33,881 nucleotides of DNA from Runella sp. (GTDB lineage Bacteria; Bacteroidota; Bacteroidia; Cytophagales; Spirosomataceae). Made by a program: the position numbers and the translations under genes. How positions within the stretch are numbered: the stretch's first letter is position 1; every line of letters begins with the position of its first letter. The notes beneath the pieces are model-generated. The model did not search any database and was not told the origin of the DNA. It saw only the letters and a program-made list of their open reading frames with translations. The stretch spans positions 1 to 33,881 of the forward strand of contig JALQYJ010000033.1 in assembly GCA_023254175.1 (NCBI GenBank), written 5' to 3'. Below, piece by piece: positions 23,572-31,874 of this stretch.

Positions 23572-26484
23572 ATGCAAAATACAGCAATAAAACTCATACT
23601 ATTACTGGTTTTTGTTTCGGTTTTTTCTTTCACAGGAACGGACACCCTCCAAAACGAATACCGAGCGGAAGACGCCGCCGATTCTAATCGTGTTTACGTT
23701 CCCGACGACCTTGAAGCTACGCTATGGGCGGAAGCTCCCCTATTGTACAATCCAACCAACATGGACATTGACGCCAAAGGGCGGATTTGGGTTACGGAGG
23801 CCGTCAACTACCGCAATTTTAACAATAAACCTGACCAAAAACTCACCTTCAGCGAAGGCGACCGAGTCATGATTCTGGAAGATACCGACGGAGATGGCAA
23901 AGCAGACAAATCGAAGGTGTTTGTTCAAGACAAAGACTTGGTAGCACCGCTGGGCATTGGGGTCATTGGCAATAAGGTGGTGGTAAGCTGTGCTCCCAAT
24001 ATCATTATTTATACCGATGAAAACGGCGACGATATTCCTGATAAAAAAGAGATTTTCTTAACGGGTTTCGGCGGCCTCGACCACGACCATTCATTACACT
24101 CCCTCACGGCTGGCCCCGACGGTAGATGGCATTTTAACACGGGAAATGCGGGACCGCACAAGGTCAAAGATAAAAGTGGTTGGACACTGCGCTCGGGGAG
24201 TATTTATACAGGAGGAACGCCCTACAACAAAGAAAATCATGGTAATCAAAAAAGCGACGATGGCCGAATTTGGGTAGGTGGCCTGTCCCTGCGGATGAAT
24301 GCTGACGGCACAGGGCTGAAAGTAATGGCGCATAATTTTAGAAATAGCTACGAAATAGCCATCGACAGCTACGGTGATTATTGGCAAAACGACAACGATG
24401 ACCAAGTGGTTACCTGCCGCACGAGTTGGGTCATGGAAGGCTCTAACGCGGGCTATTTTAGTACCGACGGAACGCGTACTTGGCAAGCCGACCGCCGCCC
24501 CAATCAAGACATGTTTACCACCCACTGGCACCAAGAAGACCCAGGTGTATTGCTCGCGGGCGACAACACAGGCGCAGGCTCTCCCACCGGTATGCTCGTG
24601 TATGAAAGCGACGCCCTTGGTGAAAAATACCGAGGCACTGTTCTCAGTTGCGAAGCAGGGCGAAATGTGGTGTGGGCTTACTGGCCTAAAGCCAAAGGGG
24701 CTGGTTTTGATTTCTCTCAACGGGTCGATTTTGTAAGTAGCTTTCCCAAAGTTGAAGAACACTATATTTGGCACGAAACGGGCAAAGACAAACGTAAGTG
24801 GTTCCGCCCCAGCGATGCCGCTACGGGGCCAGACGGGGCTATTTATATCGCCGATTGGTACGACCCTGTTGTAGGTGGTCATCAAATGCACGACAAAAAA
24901 GGCTACGGACGAATTTACCGAATTACACCTAAAGGCAAAAAACTAAGTACGCCTACTTTCGACCTCAGCTCGGTCAAAGGACAAATCGAAGCCCTCAAAA
25001 ATCCCGCTATCAATGTCAGAAACCTAGGTTTTGTGGCGTTACAAGCCCAAGGCGAAACAGTAGTTCCCGCCGTCAAAGCCTTACTGGCAGACTCAAATCC
25101 ATTTGTTCAAGCGCGTGCTGTATGGTTGTTGGCCCAATTGGGAGCAACTGGAAAAACCGAAGTAGAACAAATCATACTCAAAAGTACTGACGCTCGGCTC
25201 CAAACTGCGGCGTTTCGGGCGTTGAAGCACGACATTACGCCTTCAAGTTCGCCCCAAGAAATCGAAAGCCAAGTGGATTTATGCCAGAAAGCACTGAAAG
25301 TAGCCTTCCTTCCACTTTACCGCGAAATTGCCATTTCGTTGCGGGATGTACCTTATGCTTCCATGACCAGTTTGGTTTCTCCGCTCGAAGCTGCCTTTGA
25401 TGGAAAAGACCGTTATTATTTAGAAGCACTAGGAACCGCTTTCGACGGAAAAGAGGAGAGATATTTCCAGCATATTCGTAACCAGTGGCCTCAAAATGCT
25501 GCCCAATGGACGCCCCAACAAGCTTGGATAGCGTGGCGGCTTCATCCAAAAACCGCGTTGGCTGATTTAAAAATACGAGCGACCTCACCCACTCTCTCGG
25601 CAGAAGAACGCAAACGAGCCATCACCGCGATAGCGTTTATAAAAGACAAATCGGCTGCACTTGCCATGCTTGATTTAACAAAAAGTACCTTGAAAGGCGT
25701 CGCAGAACAGGCGTTTTATTGGGTTAATTTTCGTAAAACCAACGATTGGCAGTCGTTGCTTGATTGGCAAGAAGCAGCAGCCACGCAACTTAGTCTGGCT
25801 CAAAAACGGATGTTGGCTTGGAAAGACGTCATGACAGACACCAACGCGCCCATCGCCAAACGCGAAGAAGCCGCCAAAACACTTGCAGCGGATATTTTTG
25901 GAGGTCAATTGCTGCTAGCCGCTGCCAGCGAAAACAAAATTCCGAAAGAGTTACGGCCGCTCATTGCTCAAAGTATTTTTAACAATCCCGACCGCAGTAT
26001 TCGGATGATGGCAGGCGATTATTTCATACGTCCAAGTGGAAAAGGACTGTCGGTGAGTTTGGCGGCGAGTTTCCCTGCCGACCTTGGTAAGGGCAAACAG
26101 ATTTTCCAAACGCACTGCACGTCGTGTCACCGCTTTCAGCAGGAGGGGAAAGAAATTGGGCCTGATTTGACCTTGATTGGTAAAAAATTTGACAAAGAAG
26201 GGCTGCTAGATGCCATCATCAATCCAAGCGCCAGTTTGGCTTTTGGCTACGAACCATGGATTATTCAAACCAAAGACAAAAATACGTACTACGGTTTTAT
26301 GGTGGGCGACGGGGCAAATGTGCTTCTTAGGGACATCGCAGGAAAAACATCGACTATTAAAGCTTCACAAATTGCCTCACGTCAACAACTTAAAAATAGT
26401 TTGATGCCCGAACCTTCGTCGTTGGGCTTAAAAGAAAAAGATTTGTCGGATTTAGCAGGATACCTGCTCGGGTTGCCTAGGTAA
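23572..26484 (+). CDS. Exported PVC-type dehydrogenase with beta-propeller, HEAT-like repeats and cytochrome c domain
   Basis: 970 residues. A signal peptide (about 1-22) is followed by a sorbosone-dehydrogenase-like beta-propeller (about 40-440) with calcium-site-like loops DTDGDGKAD and DENGDDIPD, and family blocks AGPDGRWHFNTGNAGP and IYIADWYDP. A helical middle (about 460-810) shows HEAT-type repeats (PAVKALLADSNPFVQARAVWLLAQLG). The C-terminal cytochrome c domain carries CTSCH (C849, C852, H853) with IGPDL after it. This is the 'PVC-type heme-binding/membrane-bound dehydrogenase' family frequent in Planctomycetes and Bacteroidota; members are thought to oxidise sugars or alcohols in the periplasm, but substrates are mostly unknown. 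It is monocistronic and convergent with the Gfo/Idh gene. Confidence 0.9.
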   Translation: MQNTAIKLILLLVFVSVFSFTGTDTLQNEYRAEDAADSNRVYVPDDLEATLWAEAPLLYNPTNMDIDAKGRIWVTEAVNYRNFNNKPDQKLTFSEGDRVMILEDTDGDGKADKSKVFVQDKDLVAPLGIGVIGNKVVVSCAPNIIIYTDENGDDIPDKKEIFLTGFGGLDHDHSLHSLTAGPDGRWHFNTGNAGPHKVKDKSGWTLRSGSIYTGGTPYNKENHGNQKSDDGRIWVGGLSLRMNADGTGLKVMAHNFRNSYEIAIDSYGDYWQNDNDDQVVTCRTSWVMEGSNAGYFSTDGTRTWQADRRPNQDMFTTHWHQEDPGVLLAGDNTGAGSPTGMLVYESDALGEKYRGTVLSCEAGRNVVWAYWPKAKGAGFDFSQRVDFVSSFPKVEEHYIWHETGKDKRKWFRPSDAATGPDGAIYIADWYDPVVGGHQMHDKKGYGRIYRITPKGKKLSTPTFDLSSVKGQIEALKNPAINVRNLGFVALQAQGETVVPAVKALLADSNPFVQARAVWLLAQLGATGKTEVEQIILKSTDARLQTAAFRALKHDITPSSSPQEIESQVDLCQKALKVAFLPLYREIAISLRDVPYASMTSLVSPLEAAFDGKDRYYLEALGTAFDGKEERYFQHIRNQWPQNAAQWTPQQAWIAWRLHPKTALADLKIRATSPTLSAEERKRAITAIAFIKDKSAALAMLDLTKSTLKGVAEQAFYWVNFRKTNDWQSLLDWQEAAATQLSLAQKRMLAWKDVMTDTNAPIAKREEAAKTLAADIFGGQLLLAAASENKIPKELRPLIAQSIFNNPDRSIRMMAGDYFIRPSGKGLSVSLAASFPADLGKGKQIFQTHCTSCHRFQQEGKEIGPDLTLIGKKFDKEGLLDAIINPSASLAFGYEPWIIQTKDKNTYYGFMVGDGANVLLRDIAGKTSTIKASQIASRQQLKNSLMPEPSSLGLKEKDLSDLAGYLLGLPR

Positions 26485-26520
26485 AGGGTCGGACTGTCGC
26501 ACGGCAAAAGGTAAGAAAAA

Positions 26521-26563
26521 CTAAAGTAAAGAGCGAATGAGTTCCTTCTACCCTTTACTTTAG
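26521..26563. terminator. Hairpin between convergent PVC-dehydrogenase and Gfo/Idh genes
   Basis: CTAAAGTAAAG (26521-26531) and CTTTACTTTAG (26553-26563) are perfect 11-bp complements with a 21-nt loop. No long T-run follows; position between two gene ends suggests termination or mRNA 3'-end protection. Confidence 0.55.
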
Positions 26564-26573
26564 CGAATAATTA

Positions 26574-27656
26574 TTATAAACGAACGACTTCACCCGTACG
26601 TACCGATTCGTCACACGCAAACGCGATTTGAAGGCTGTTTACGGCGTCCGCCATGTGGTCGGTTAGGTCAACGTCTTCAATAATCGCTTTCAAAAAATAG
26701 GCCTGTTCGCGGTTACAAAGTTCTTGATGGTCTGGCTCGTCGGTCAAGTTAATCCATTCATCGGGTTTGGTAAATGCGTTATTTTCATCAATATCGGCAT
26801 GGTGATAACGCAACGACTCAGTTTTGGTGTGTGCGTCCACATTGTCTGATTTCCCCGCACCTCCTGCGTCTTTTGCCACAATCGACACGCAGCCTTTAGG
26901 GCCTACCACATCTTTTACAAAAAAAGCAGTTTCGCTCATCATCGGACCCCAGCCAGCTTCGTACCAACCTACTGAACCATCCTCAAAACGAATTTGAAGT
27001 TGTCCATAATTGTAATTTCCCGCAGGAATATCTTCGGTCAAGCGAGCGCCAATGGCCGACACCCAAACTGGTTTTGAACGGGTCATTTGGCACATTACGT
27101 CGATATAGTGCACTCCGCAATCCACAATTGGGCTAAGGCTTTTCATCAAATTACGGTGTACATCCCACATATAGCCGTGACTTTGCTGGTTAAGGTTCAT
27201 CCTCATTACCAATGGTTTACCAAGCGTTTGCGCCAATTCCACAAACTTTTCCCACGACGGATGATGGCGTAAAATATATCCTACCACCAATTTTTTATTG
27301 GCTTTGACAGCCGATTCTACCACGCGCTTTGCGCCTTCGACGGTATCAGCGACGGGTTTTTCGATAAATACGTGGCAGCCGTGCTCAAACGCCATAACCG
27401 CAAACGCTTCGTGCGTATCGGGGTAGGTTGAGATGCAAACAGCGTCGGGTTGAGTCGCTTGGAGGGCTTCGGTATAATCAGAATACAGAGCATAACCGCC
27501 CCCTAATTTTTCGTTTAGAACTTCTTTACTTTTTCCCGTTGAGACAATACCACAAATTTCGAAACCTTCAAAATTATGATAGGCTGTAGCGTGAGAAGCG
27601 CCCATATTTCCGCATCCAACGACAAGGACGCGCACTGGTTTAGGAGATGTTGACAT
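26574..27656 (-). CDS. Gfo/Idh/MocA-family NAD(P)-dependent oxidoreductase
   Basis: 360 residues from ATG 27656; an upstream ATG at 27698 would add a 14-residue stretch before the Rossmann fold that does not fit. The nucleotide loop is VVGCGNMGASHA (12-23) and the conserved EKP motif is at 99-101 (FIEKPVADT). The C-terminal beta-sheet domain (about 130-345) has the DCGVHYIDV segment with the catalytic-type histidine. No Tat signal, so it is cytoplasmic. Family members oxidise or reduce sugar and inositol hydroxyls; substrate is unknown. It stands alone, 90 nt from the convergent PVC-type dehydrogenase. Confidence 0.9.
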   Translation of the reverse strand: MSTSPKPVRVLVVGCGNMGASHATAYHNFEGFEICGIVSTGKSKEVLNEKLGGGYALYSDYTEALQATQPDAVCISTYPDTHEAFAVMAFEHGCHVFIEKPVADTVEGAKRVVESAVKANKKLVVGYILRHHPSWEKFVELAQTLGKPLVMRMNLNQQSHGYMWDVHRNLMKSLSPIVDCGVHYIDVMCQMTRSKPVWVSAIGARLTEDIPAGNYNYGQLQIRFEDGSVGWYEAGWGPMMSETAFFVKDVVGPKGCVSIVAKDAGGAGKSDNVDAHTKTESLRYHHADIDENNAFTKPDEWINLTDEPDHQELCNREQAYFLKAIIEDVDLTDHMADAVNSLQIAFACDESVRTGEVVRL

Positions 27657-27869
27657 AGGTATTAATGATAGGAAATGGTTTTTACTGTAAAAGTACACTA
27701 TTCATTCTTACCTACCATCATTTCTCCAAAAAGGCAGCATTAATAGACCTTTCTAATACATAAAAATTCTATAGCTACAATCCGCTTTAACCTCAAAAAA
27801 TGATACCATAACATAAGAGTATTTATTATGACAATAAAAAAAACAAAATTTCTGGCGATTAAGTTAAAC

Positions 27870-27889
27870 ACTTTGCCCTAACGCAAAGT
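27870..27889. promoter_or_regulatory. Inverted repeat upstream of the LOV-like PAS gene
   Basis: ACTTTGC and GCAAAGT (7 bp each, perfect) are separated by six bases, 22 nt upstream of ATG 27912. The size and position suit an operator. Confidence 0.35.
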
Positions 27890-27911
27890 ATTATAATGAA
27901 ACTCAAAAGTT

Positions 27912-28412
27912 ATGTTTCACTTTCCTCCTTCAAAATCCATTCAGAAACCGTCCTCTATTGTCCCTCTTTTGAGTTGGGATTTTGCCCATCCACTATTAAA
28001 AAAACAGATTGAAGTAGGTGAAGATTACAAAAATATTTCGACTCTTTCTGAAAGATTTCAGTGGGATTTAGAATTAGAAACAAAGCACTTGTTACGAAAT
28101 AACTACATTTTAGTCATTACTAACTTATCTCAAGAAATAGTGTGGGTAAGCCAAAAATTTGAATCAATGACTCATTACCCAAAAGCCGAAGTCATTGGTC
28201 GAAAGCCCACTTTTTTGCAAGGAGAAAAAACAAGCACCAAGTCTCTGCGCTTAATCCGTGAAAAGCTATCGAACCTCGAACAGGTAGATACCAAACTTGT
28301 CAATTACCGGAAAAACGGTGAAGCCTATTGGTGTCAAGTGACCATTCTCCCAATCCAAAACAAAGAAGGTAATTTGACGCATTTCATGGCAATTGAAAAA
28401 GAAGTTGATTAA
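27912..28412 (+). CDS. Single-domain LOV-like PAS protein lacking the photoactive cysteine
   Basis: 166 residues, soluble. After a ~60-residue N-terminal region with no recognised domain comes one PAS domain (about 62-166): LVITNLSQEIVWVS, FESMTHYPKAEVIGRKPTFLQG (to 104), LVNYRKNGEAYWCQVTILPIQ and THFMAIEKEVD. The order and spacing match LOV flavin photosensors, whose signature is GRNCRFLQG; here GRKPTFLQG places Pro99 where the adduct-forming Cys should be. A flavin could still bind non-covalently, but the classic photocycle should be absent. No kinase, GGDEF or DNA-binding domain is attached, so it would signal through a partner. The gene is alone, facing the hemerythrin gene across a shared terminator. 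Confidence 0.8.
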   Translation: MFHFPPSKSIQKPSSIVPLLSWDFAHPLLKKQIEVGEDYKNISTLSERFQWDLELETKHLLRNNYILVITNLSQEIVWVSQKFESMTHYPKAEVIGRKPTFLQGEKTSTKSLRLIREKLSNLEQVDTKLVNYRKNGEAYWCQVTILPIQNKEGNLTHFMAIEKEVD

Positions 28413-28440
28413 AATAAACGCTTGAATTATAATTAATTAA

Positions 28441-28476
28441 AAAAGCCAATGGATGTCCATAACATCATTGGCTTTT
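28441..28476. terminator. Bidirectional terminator between PAS and hemerythrin genes
   Basis: AAAAGCCAATG (28441-28451) pairs with CATTGGCTTTT (28466-28476); an ATG/CAT pair extends it inside. A- and T-runs flank both sides. Confidence 0.8.
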
Positions 28477-28511
28477 ACTTTTGACAAGAGGGAAGAAATC
28501 GAAAAGTTGGT

Positions 28512-29204
28512 TTAAATCAATTTGTGCTCCAACTCTAGCGCCATTGGTACCAAAACGTAATCTTCGATAATGGCGTGTTTACGGAGTTCTAACTCAAACA
28601 GTTCTACTTGATTAAGAAAAATTTTATAGGGCAATGGTATCGACTCATCGCCCGAATAACGACGAATAAGCTGGCTCACCTCCTGAAGTTCGTCTTCAAT
28701 AGGCGAGTGAGAGTCAATGAATTGCTGAATACTAAAATTTGGCTTTTCAGTTGGCTTTAAAGCGTCAGCAGGTTGTTTCGAAGCGGCGATGAGCTTTTGA
28801 ATATAGGGAAAAAGCTCTTTTTCTTCCATCCGAATGTGCTCTACCAAGTGCGTCTTATAATCATTGAAGAAATAGGCCAGAGTCGCTAGTAATTGGTGGC
28901 TTTGCCCATATTTGCTAAAAATATGCACCAACGACTGCTCTATTTCAGGAAGTTTTTTAGAAAGATAGTAGTGGTGAGTAGCTTGTAGGTAAGTGAGGAT
29001 TTCTTCAATCGAAAATTTTTTCATTTTCTCAAATGGAAAATCCTCTTCGTTGTTGTAAAGGTCTAAAATGAGCTCAATTAGCTCAGGATTCATATCTATT
29101 GCCTTATTTACTACATTGTTTTGCGGCAAAGAATCACTATTAAAACGCTCAACAACCAGCTGGTACGTTTTTTCGGTGTCAATAAAGTCGTGTAATGCAG
29201 CCAT
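28512..29204 (-). CDS. Hemerythrin-domain protein, RIC/ScdA-like
   Basis: 230 residues, all-helical. The N-terminal ~70 residues resemble the ScdA_N-type segment, though without a clear cysteine pair. The hemerythrin bundle (about 75-225) shows the histidine/carboxylate ligand pattern for a di-iron site: THHYYL, EHIRMEEKELFPY, DSHSPIEDEL and RKHAIIEDYVLVPM. Relatives (YtfE/ScdA/RIC) repair iron-sulfur clusters damaged by NO or oxidants or act as iron donors; others sense oxygen. The ATG at 29204 has a -7 box ~25 nt upstream. The neighbouring PAS gene converges on it. Repair of iron-sulfur clusters is the most probable role but not proven by sequence. Confidence 0.82.
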   Translation of the reverse strand: MAALHDFIDTEKTYQLVVERFNSDSLPQNNVVNKAIDMNPELIELILDLYNNEEDFPFEKMKKFSIEEILTYLQATHHYYLSKKLPEIEQSLVHIFSKYGQSHQLLATLAYFFNDYKTHLVEHIRMEEKELFPYIQKLIAASKQPADALKPTEKPNFSIQQFIDSHSPIEDELQEVSQLIRRYSGDESIPLPYKIFLNQVELFELELRKHAIIEDYVLVPMALELEHKLI

Positions 29205-29226
29205 ACTTTTTCATTTGGGTTGAATC

Positions 29227-29234
29227 CAAATCTA
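29227..29234 (-). promoter_or_regulatory. -7 box of the hemerythrin gene
   Basis: TAGATTTG (29234-29227, minus strand) fits TAnnTTTG exactly. A TTTG lies 16 nt upstream, slightly closer than usual. The leader would be about 17 nt. Confidence 0.4.
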
Positions 29235-29300
29235 AACATAGCCGTCTTTTCAAACTATGACAAAAATCAGGAAAAAGGTTGGGAGGGTAAAAGTTTACAA

Positions 29301-29386
29301 TTTCCTGTTAGAAGTTTTTTGTTTAGGGTTTGAGTTGCAAACCCTAAACTCTAAAATACTGAAAACAAAAATTTCTAAACAGGAAA
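29301..29386. repeat. Nested inverted repeats after the malic enzyme gene
   Basis: The inner hairpin GTTTAGGGTTTG/CAAACCCTAAAC (29321-29332 / 29338-29349) is a perfect 12-bp stem with loop AGTTG. An outer pair, TTTCCTGTTAGAA (29301-29313) with TTCTAAACAGGAAA (29373-29386), matches except for one extra A. It follows the malic enzyme stop at 29403 and probably serves as its terminator, but the outer arms are unusual for that. Confidence 0.55.
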
Positions 29387-29402
29387 CCTCAGATTTAAAA
29401 AC

Positions 29403-31673
29403 CTATTTCTTCATTTGAGCTTCTACCACGGCAATAGCTACCATGTTGACAATTTCGCGAACGGAGCTACCCAACTGCAAAACATACACAGGCTTACCCA
29501 TTCCCAACAGCAATGGCCCGATGGCTTCGTACTCCCCTACTTCTTTGAGCAGGTTATAGGCGATGTTACTTGCCGAAAGGTTCGGGAAAATAAGCGTATT
29601 CGCACCATCATCCACTAATTTTGAGAAAGGATGATTGGTACGCAACAGTTCTGTATCAAACGGTAGGTGTGCCTGCATTTCCCCATCCACAATCATATCG
29701 GGATGTTTGGCGTGAAGCTTTGCCACTGCCGCGCTCATTTTTTCGGCATCCTCGCCTTTTGCGCTACCAAAGTTGGAATAAGTTAGTAAAGCAATACGAG
29801 GTTTGATATTGAAACGTTCTACCGCCCGCGCCGTAAGCTCCGTAATTTCGACCACATCATCTACCGTTGGATTAAAATTGACGGTGGTATCTGCCAAAAA
29901 CAACGGACCACGGCGAGTGAGAAGAATGTACATCCCTGCTACTTTTTTCACACCTGGCTCTTTTCCAATGATTTGGAGAGAAGGTCGAATCGTATCAGGA
30001 TAGTTGCGAGTCAAACCAGAAATAAGCGCATCTGCTTCGCCCATTTCAACCATCATTGCTCCAAATGAACTCCGGTAGTACATTATCTTACGTGCTTCGT
30101 TTAGGTTGACTCCTTTACGTTGACGCTTTTTGAAGTATGCTTCGGCATAGCGGTCAATCTGCTCCGCTTGATCAGGGCTGTAAGGATCAATCACAGGTAC
30201 GTCGGCCATATCAAGTTTATTAGCCTCAATGATAGCCCGAATACGTTCCTCTTTTCCAAGTAAAATAGGGTAGGCAATTCCCTCATCACGAACTTGTTGA
30301 GCAGCTTTGAGTACTTGTACATTCTCAGCATCAGCAAATACCACCCGCTTAGGTGCTTTACGAGCCTTACTGATAATCACCCTTGAAATTTGATTGTCTT
30401 GGCCAAGGCGTTTTTCCAACTGTTGCATGTAGGCATCCCAATCCGCAATCGGGCTTTTCGCAACCCCACTGTCCATGGCTGCTTTGGCTACCGCAGGGGC
30501 AACGGTTGTCAACAAACGAGGGTCAACGGGTTTAGGGATAATGTACTCCCGCCCAAACGTCAAGTTAGTGGTATTATAAGCTAGGTTGACAATGTCTGGC
30601 ACTGGCTTTTTGGTTAATTCGGCCAAAGCGCGTACCGCTGCTAACTTCATTTCTTCGTTAATTTCACTGGCACGTACATCCAATGCACCACGGAAAATGT
30701 ACGGGAATCCCAGTACGTTATTGACTTGATTTGGATAATCCGAACGCCCTGTGGCCATAATCACGTCTTCACGAGCTTCAACGGCATCGGGATACGGAAT
30801 TTCAGGGTCTGGATTGGCCATAGCAAACACCATTGGGTCTTTTGCCATCGACCGAACCATATCTTTTGACACCACATTCGCTTTTGAAAGCCCTAAAAAC
30901 AAGTCAGCACCCACCATTGCTTCAGCAAGTGAGCTAAAACGACGCTCAGACGCAAACTCTTTTTTGAGGTCATCGAGGTCGGTACGAGCGGTGTTGATAT
31001 GCCCTTTACTATCAAACATATCAACGTTTTCGGGACGCACTCCCAATGCTATGTATAATTTGGTACACGAACTCGCCGAAGCACCTGCGCCAGAAACTAC
31101 CACACGAATGTCTTCTACATTTTTACCAACAATTTCAAGTCCATTCAACAACGCTGCCGCACTGATGATTGCTGTACCGTGTTGGTCGTCGTGCATCACA
31201 GGAATATTCAATTCTGCTTTCAGGCGACGCTCAATTTCAAAACATTCAGGAGCTTTAATATCTTCGAGGTTTACTCCCCCAAAAGTAGGCTCCATGATTT
31301 TAACGGTTCGAACAAACTCATCTACGTTTTCGGTGTTAAGTTCAATGTCGAACACATCAATATCAGCATATATTTTAAACAAAAGTCCTTTTCCTTCCAT
31401 GACGGGTTTGCCAGCTTCGGGGCCTATGTTACCCAAGCCTAGTACGGCAGTTCCGTTACTAATAACCGCCACAAGGTTTCCCTTAGCGGTGTACTTATAC
31501 ACATCTTCGACGTTGCGGTGAATCTCCATACAGGGTTCTGCAACACCAGGTGAATAAGCCAAAGACAAATCGAGTTGATTGTTTGTCTCTTTGGTTGGCA
31601 CAACTTGAATTTTGCCAGGGCGGCCCTTAGAGTGGTAGTAAAGCGCGTCCTCTTTGCGAATTTTTGGAGGCAT
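29403..31673 (-). CDS. maeB: NADP-dependent malic enzyme with phosphotransacetylase-like domain
   Basis: 756 residues, the standard length of MaeB, which decarboxylates malate to pyruvate with formation of NADPH. The malic domain (about 1-160) has AYSPGVAEPC and MHDDQHGTAII; the NAD(P) domain (about 165-400) has VVSGAGASASSCTKLY and FAMANPDPEI. The C-terminal part (about 430-756) is a phosphate acetyl/butyryltransferase-like domain (KRVVFADAENVQVLKAAQ, YRSSFGAMMVEMGEADALISG), which in MaeB mediates oligomerisation and acetyl-CoA control and is not known to be active. It is monocistronic. The enzyme feeds NADPH and pyruvate to biosynthesis when cells grow on C4 acids. Confidence 0.95.
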   Translation of the reverse strand: MPPKIRKEDALYYHSKGRPGKIQVVPTKETNNQLDLSLAYSPGVAEPCMEIHRNVEDVYKYTAKGNLVAVISNGTAVLGLGNIGPEAGKPVMEGKGLLFKIYADIDVFDIELNTENVDEFVRTVKIMEPTFGGVNLEDIKAPECFEIERRLKAELNIPVMHDDQHGTAIISAAALLNGLEIVGKNVEDIRVVVSGAGASASSCTKLYIALGVRPENVDMFDSKGHINTARTDLDDLKKEFASERRFSSLAEAMVGADLFLGLSKANVVSKDMVRSMAKDPMVFAMANPDPEIPYPDAVEAREDVIMATGRSDYPNQVNNVLGFPYIFRGALDVRASEINEEMKLAAVRALAELTKKPVPDIVNLAYNTTNLTFGREYIIPKPVDPRLLTTVAPAVAKAAMDSGVAKSPIADWDAYMQQLEKRLGQDNQISRVIISKARKAPKRVVFADAENVQVLKAAQQVRDEGIAYPILLGKEERIRAIIEANKLDMADVPVIDPYSPDQAEQIDRYAEAYFKKRQRKGVNLNEARKIMYYRSSFGAMMVEMGEADALISGLTRNYPDTIRPSLQIIGKEPGVKKVAGMYILLTRRGPLFLADTTVNFNPTVDDVVEITELTARAVERFNIKPRIALLTYSNFGSAKGEDAEKMSAAVAKLHAKHPDMIVDGEMQAHLPFDTELLRTNHPFSKLVDDGANTLIFPNLSASNIAYNLLKEVGEYEAIGPLLLGMGKPVYVLQLGSSVREIVNMVAIAVVEAQMKK

Positions 31674-31811
31674 AACGGTTTATTGGGGGTTGATTTTGGG
31701 GCTGCAAGGTACGAACGAAAATCATTTGTCGTACTAATTAATTGAGTTTTTATACAAAACCAGCGACATATTTTTTGCCAGTTCCTCTCAAAAGAAAAGG
31801 CTATATTAACG

Positions 31812-31850
31812 AAAAAGCCGTCTAATATCCTTCAAAAGACATTAGACGGC
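31812..31850 (-). terminator. Intrinsic terminator of the moxR transcript
   Basis: GCCGTCTAAT (31817-31826) and ATTAGACGGC (31841-31850) are perfect complements with a 14-nt loop; the minus strand then reads five T. It is 25 nt after the moxR stop. Confidence 0.85.
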
Positions 31851-31874
31851 CTATATAATTTCGGTTAAATTTAT

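Noticed and set aside
24094-24891. 265-codon minus-strand frame
   Set aside because: Lies fully inside the strongly supported PVC-type dehydrogenase gene and shows no recognisable domain.
29321-29349. TTTAGGG sequence resembling a telomere repeat
   Set aside because: Only one copy per strand, as part of a hairpin; no tandem array.
30751-31521. 256-codon plus-strand frame
   Set aside because: Antisense shadow of the malic enzyme gene; serine/threonine-rich low-complexity translation and no domain.
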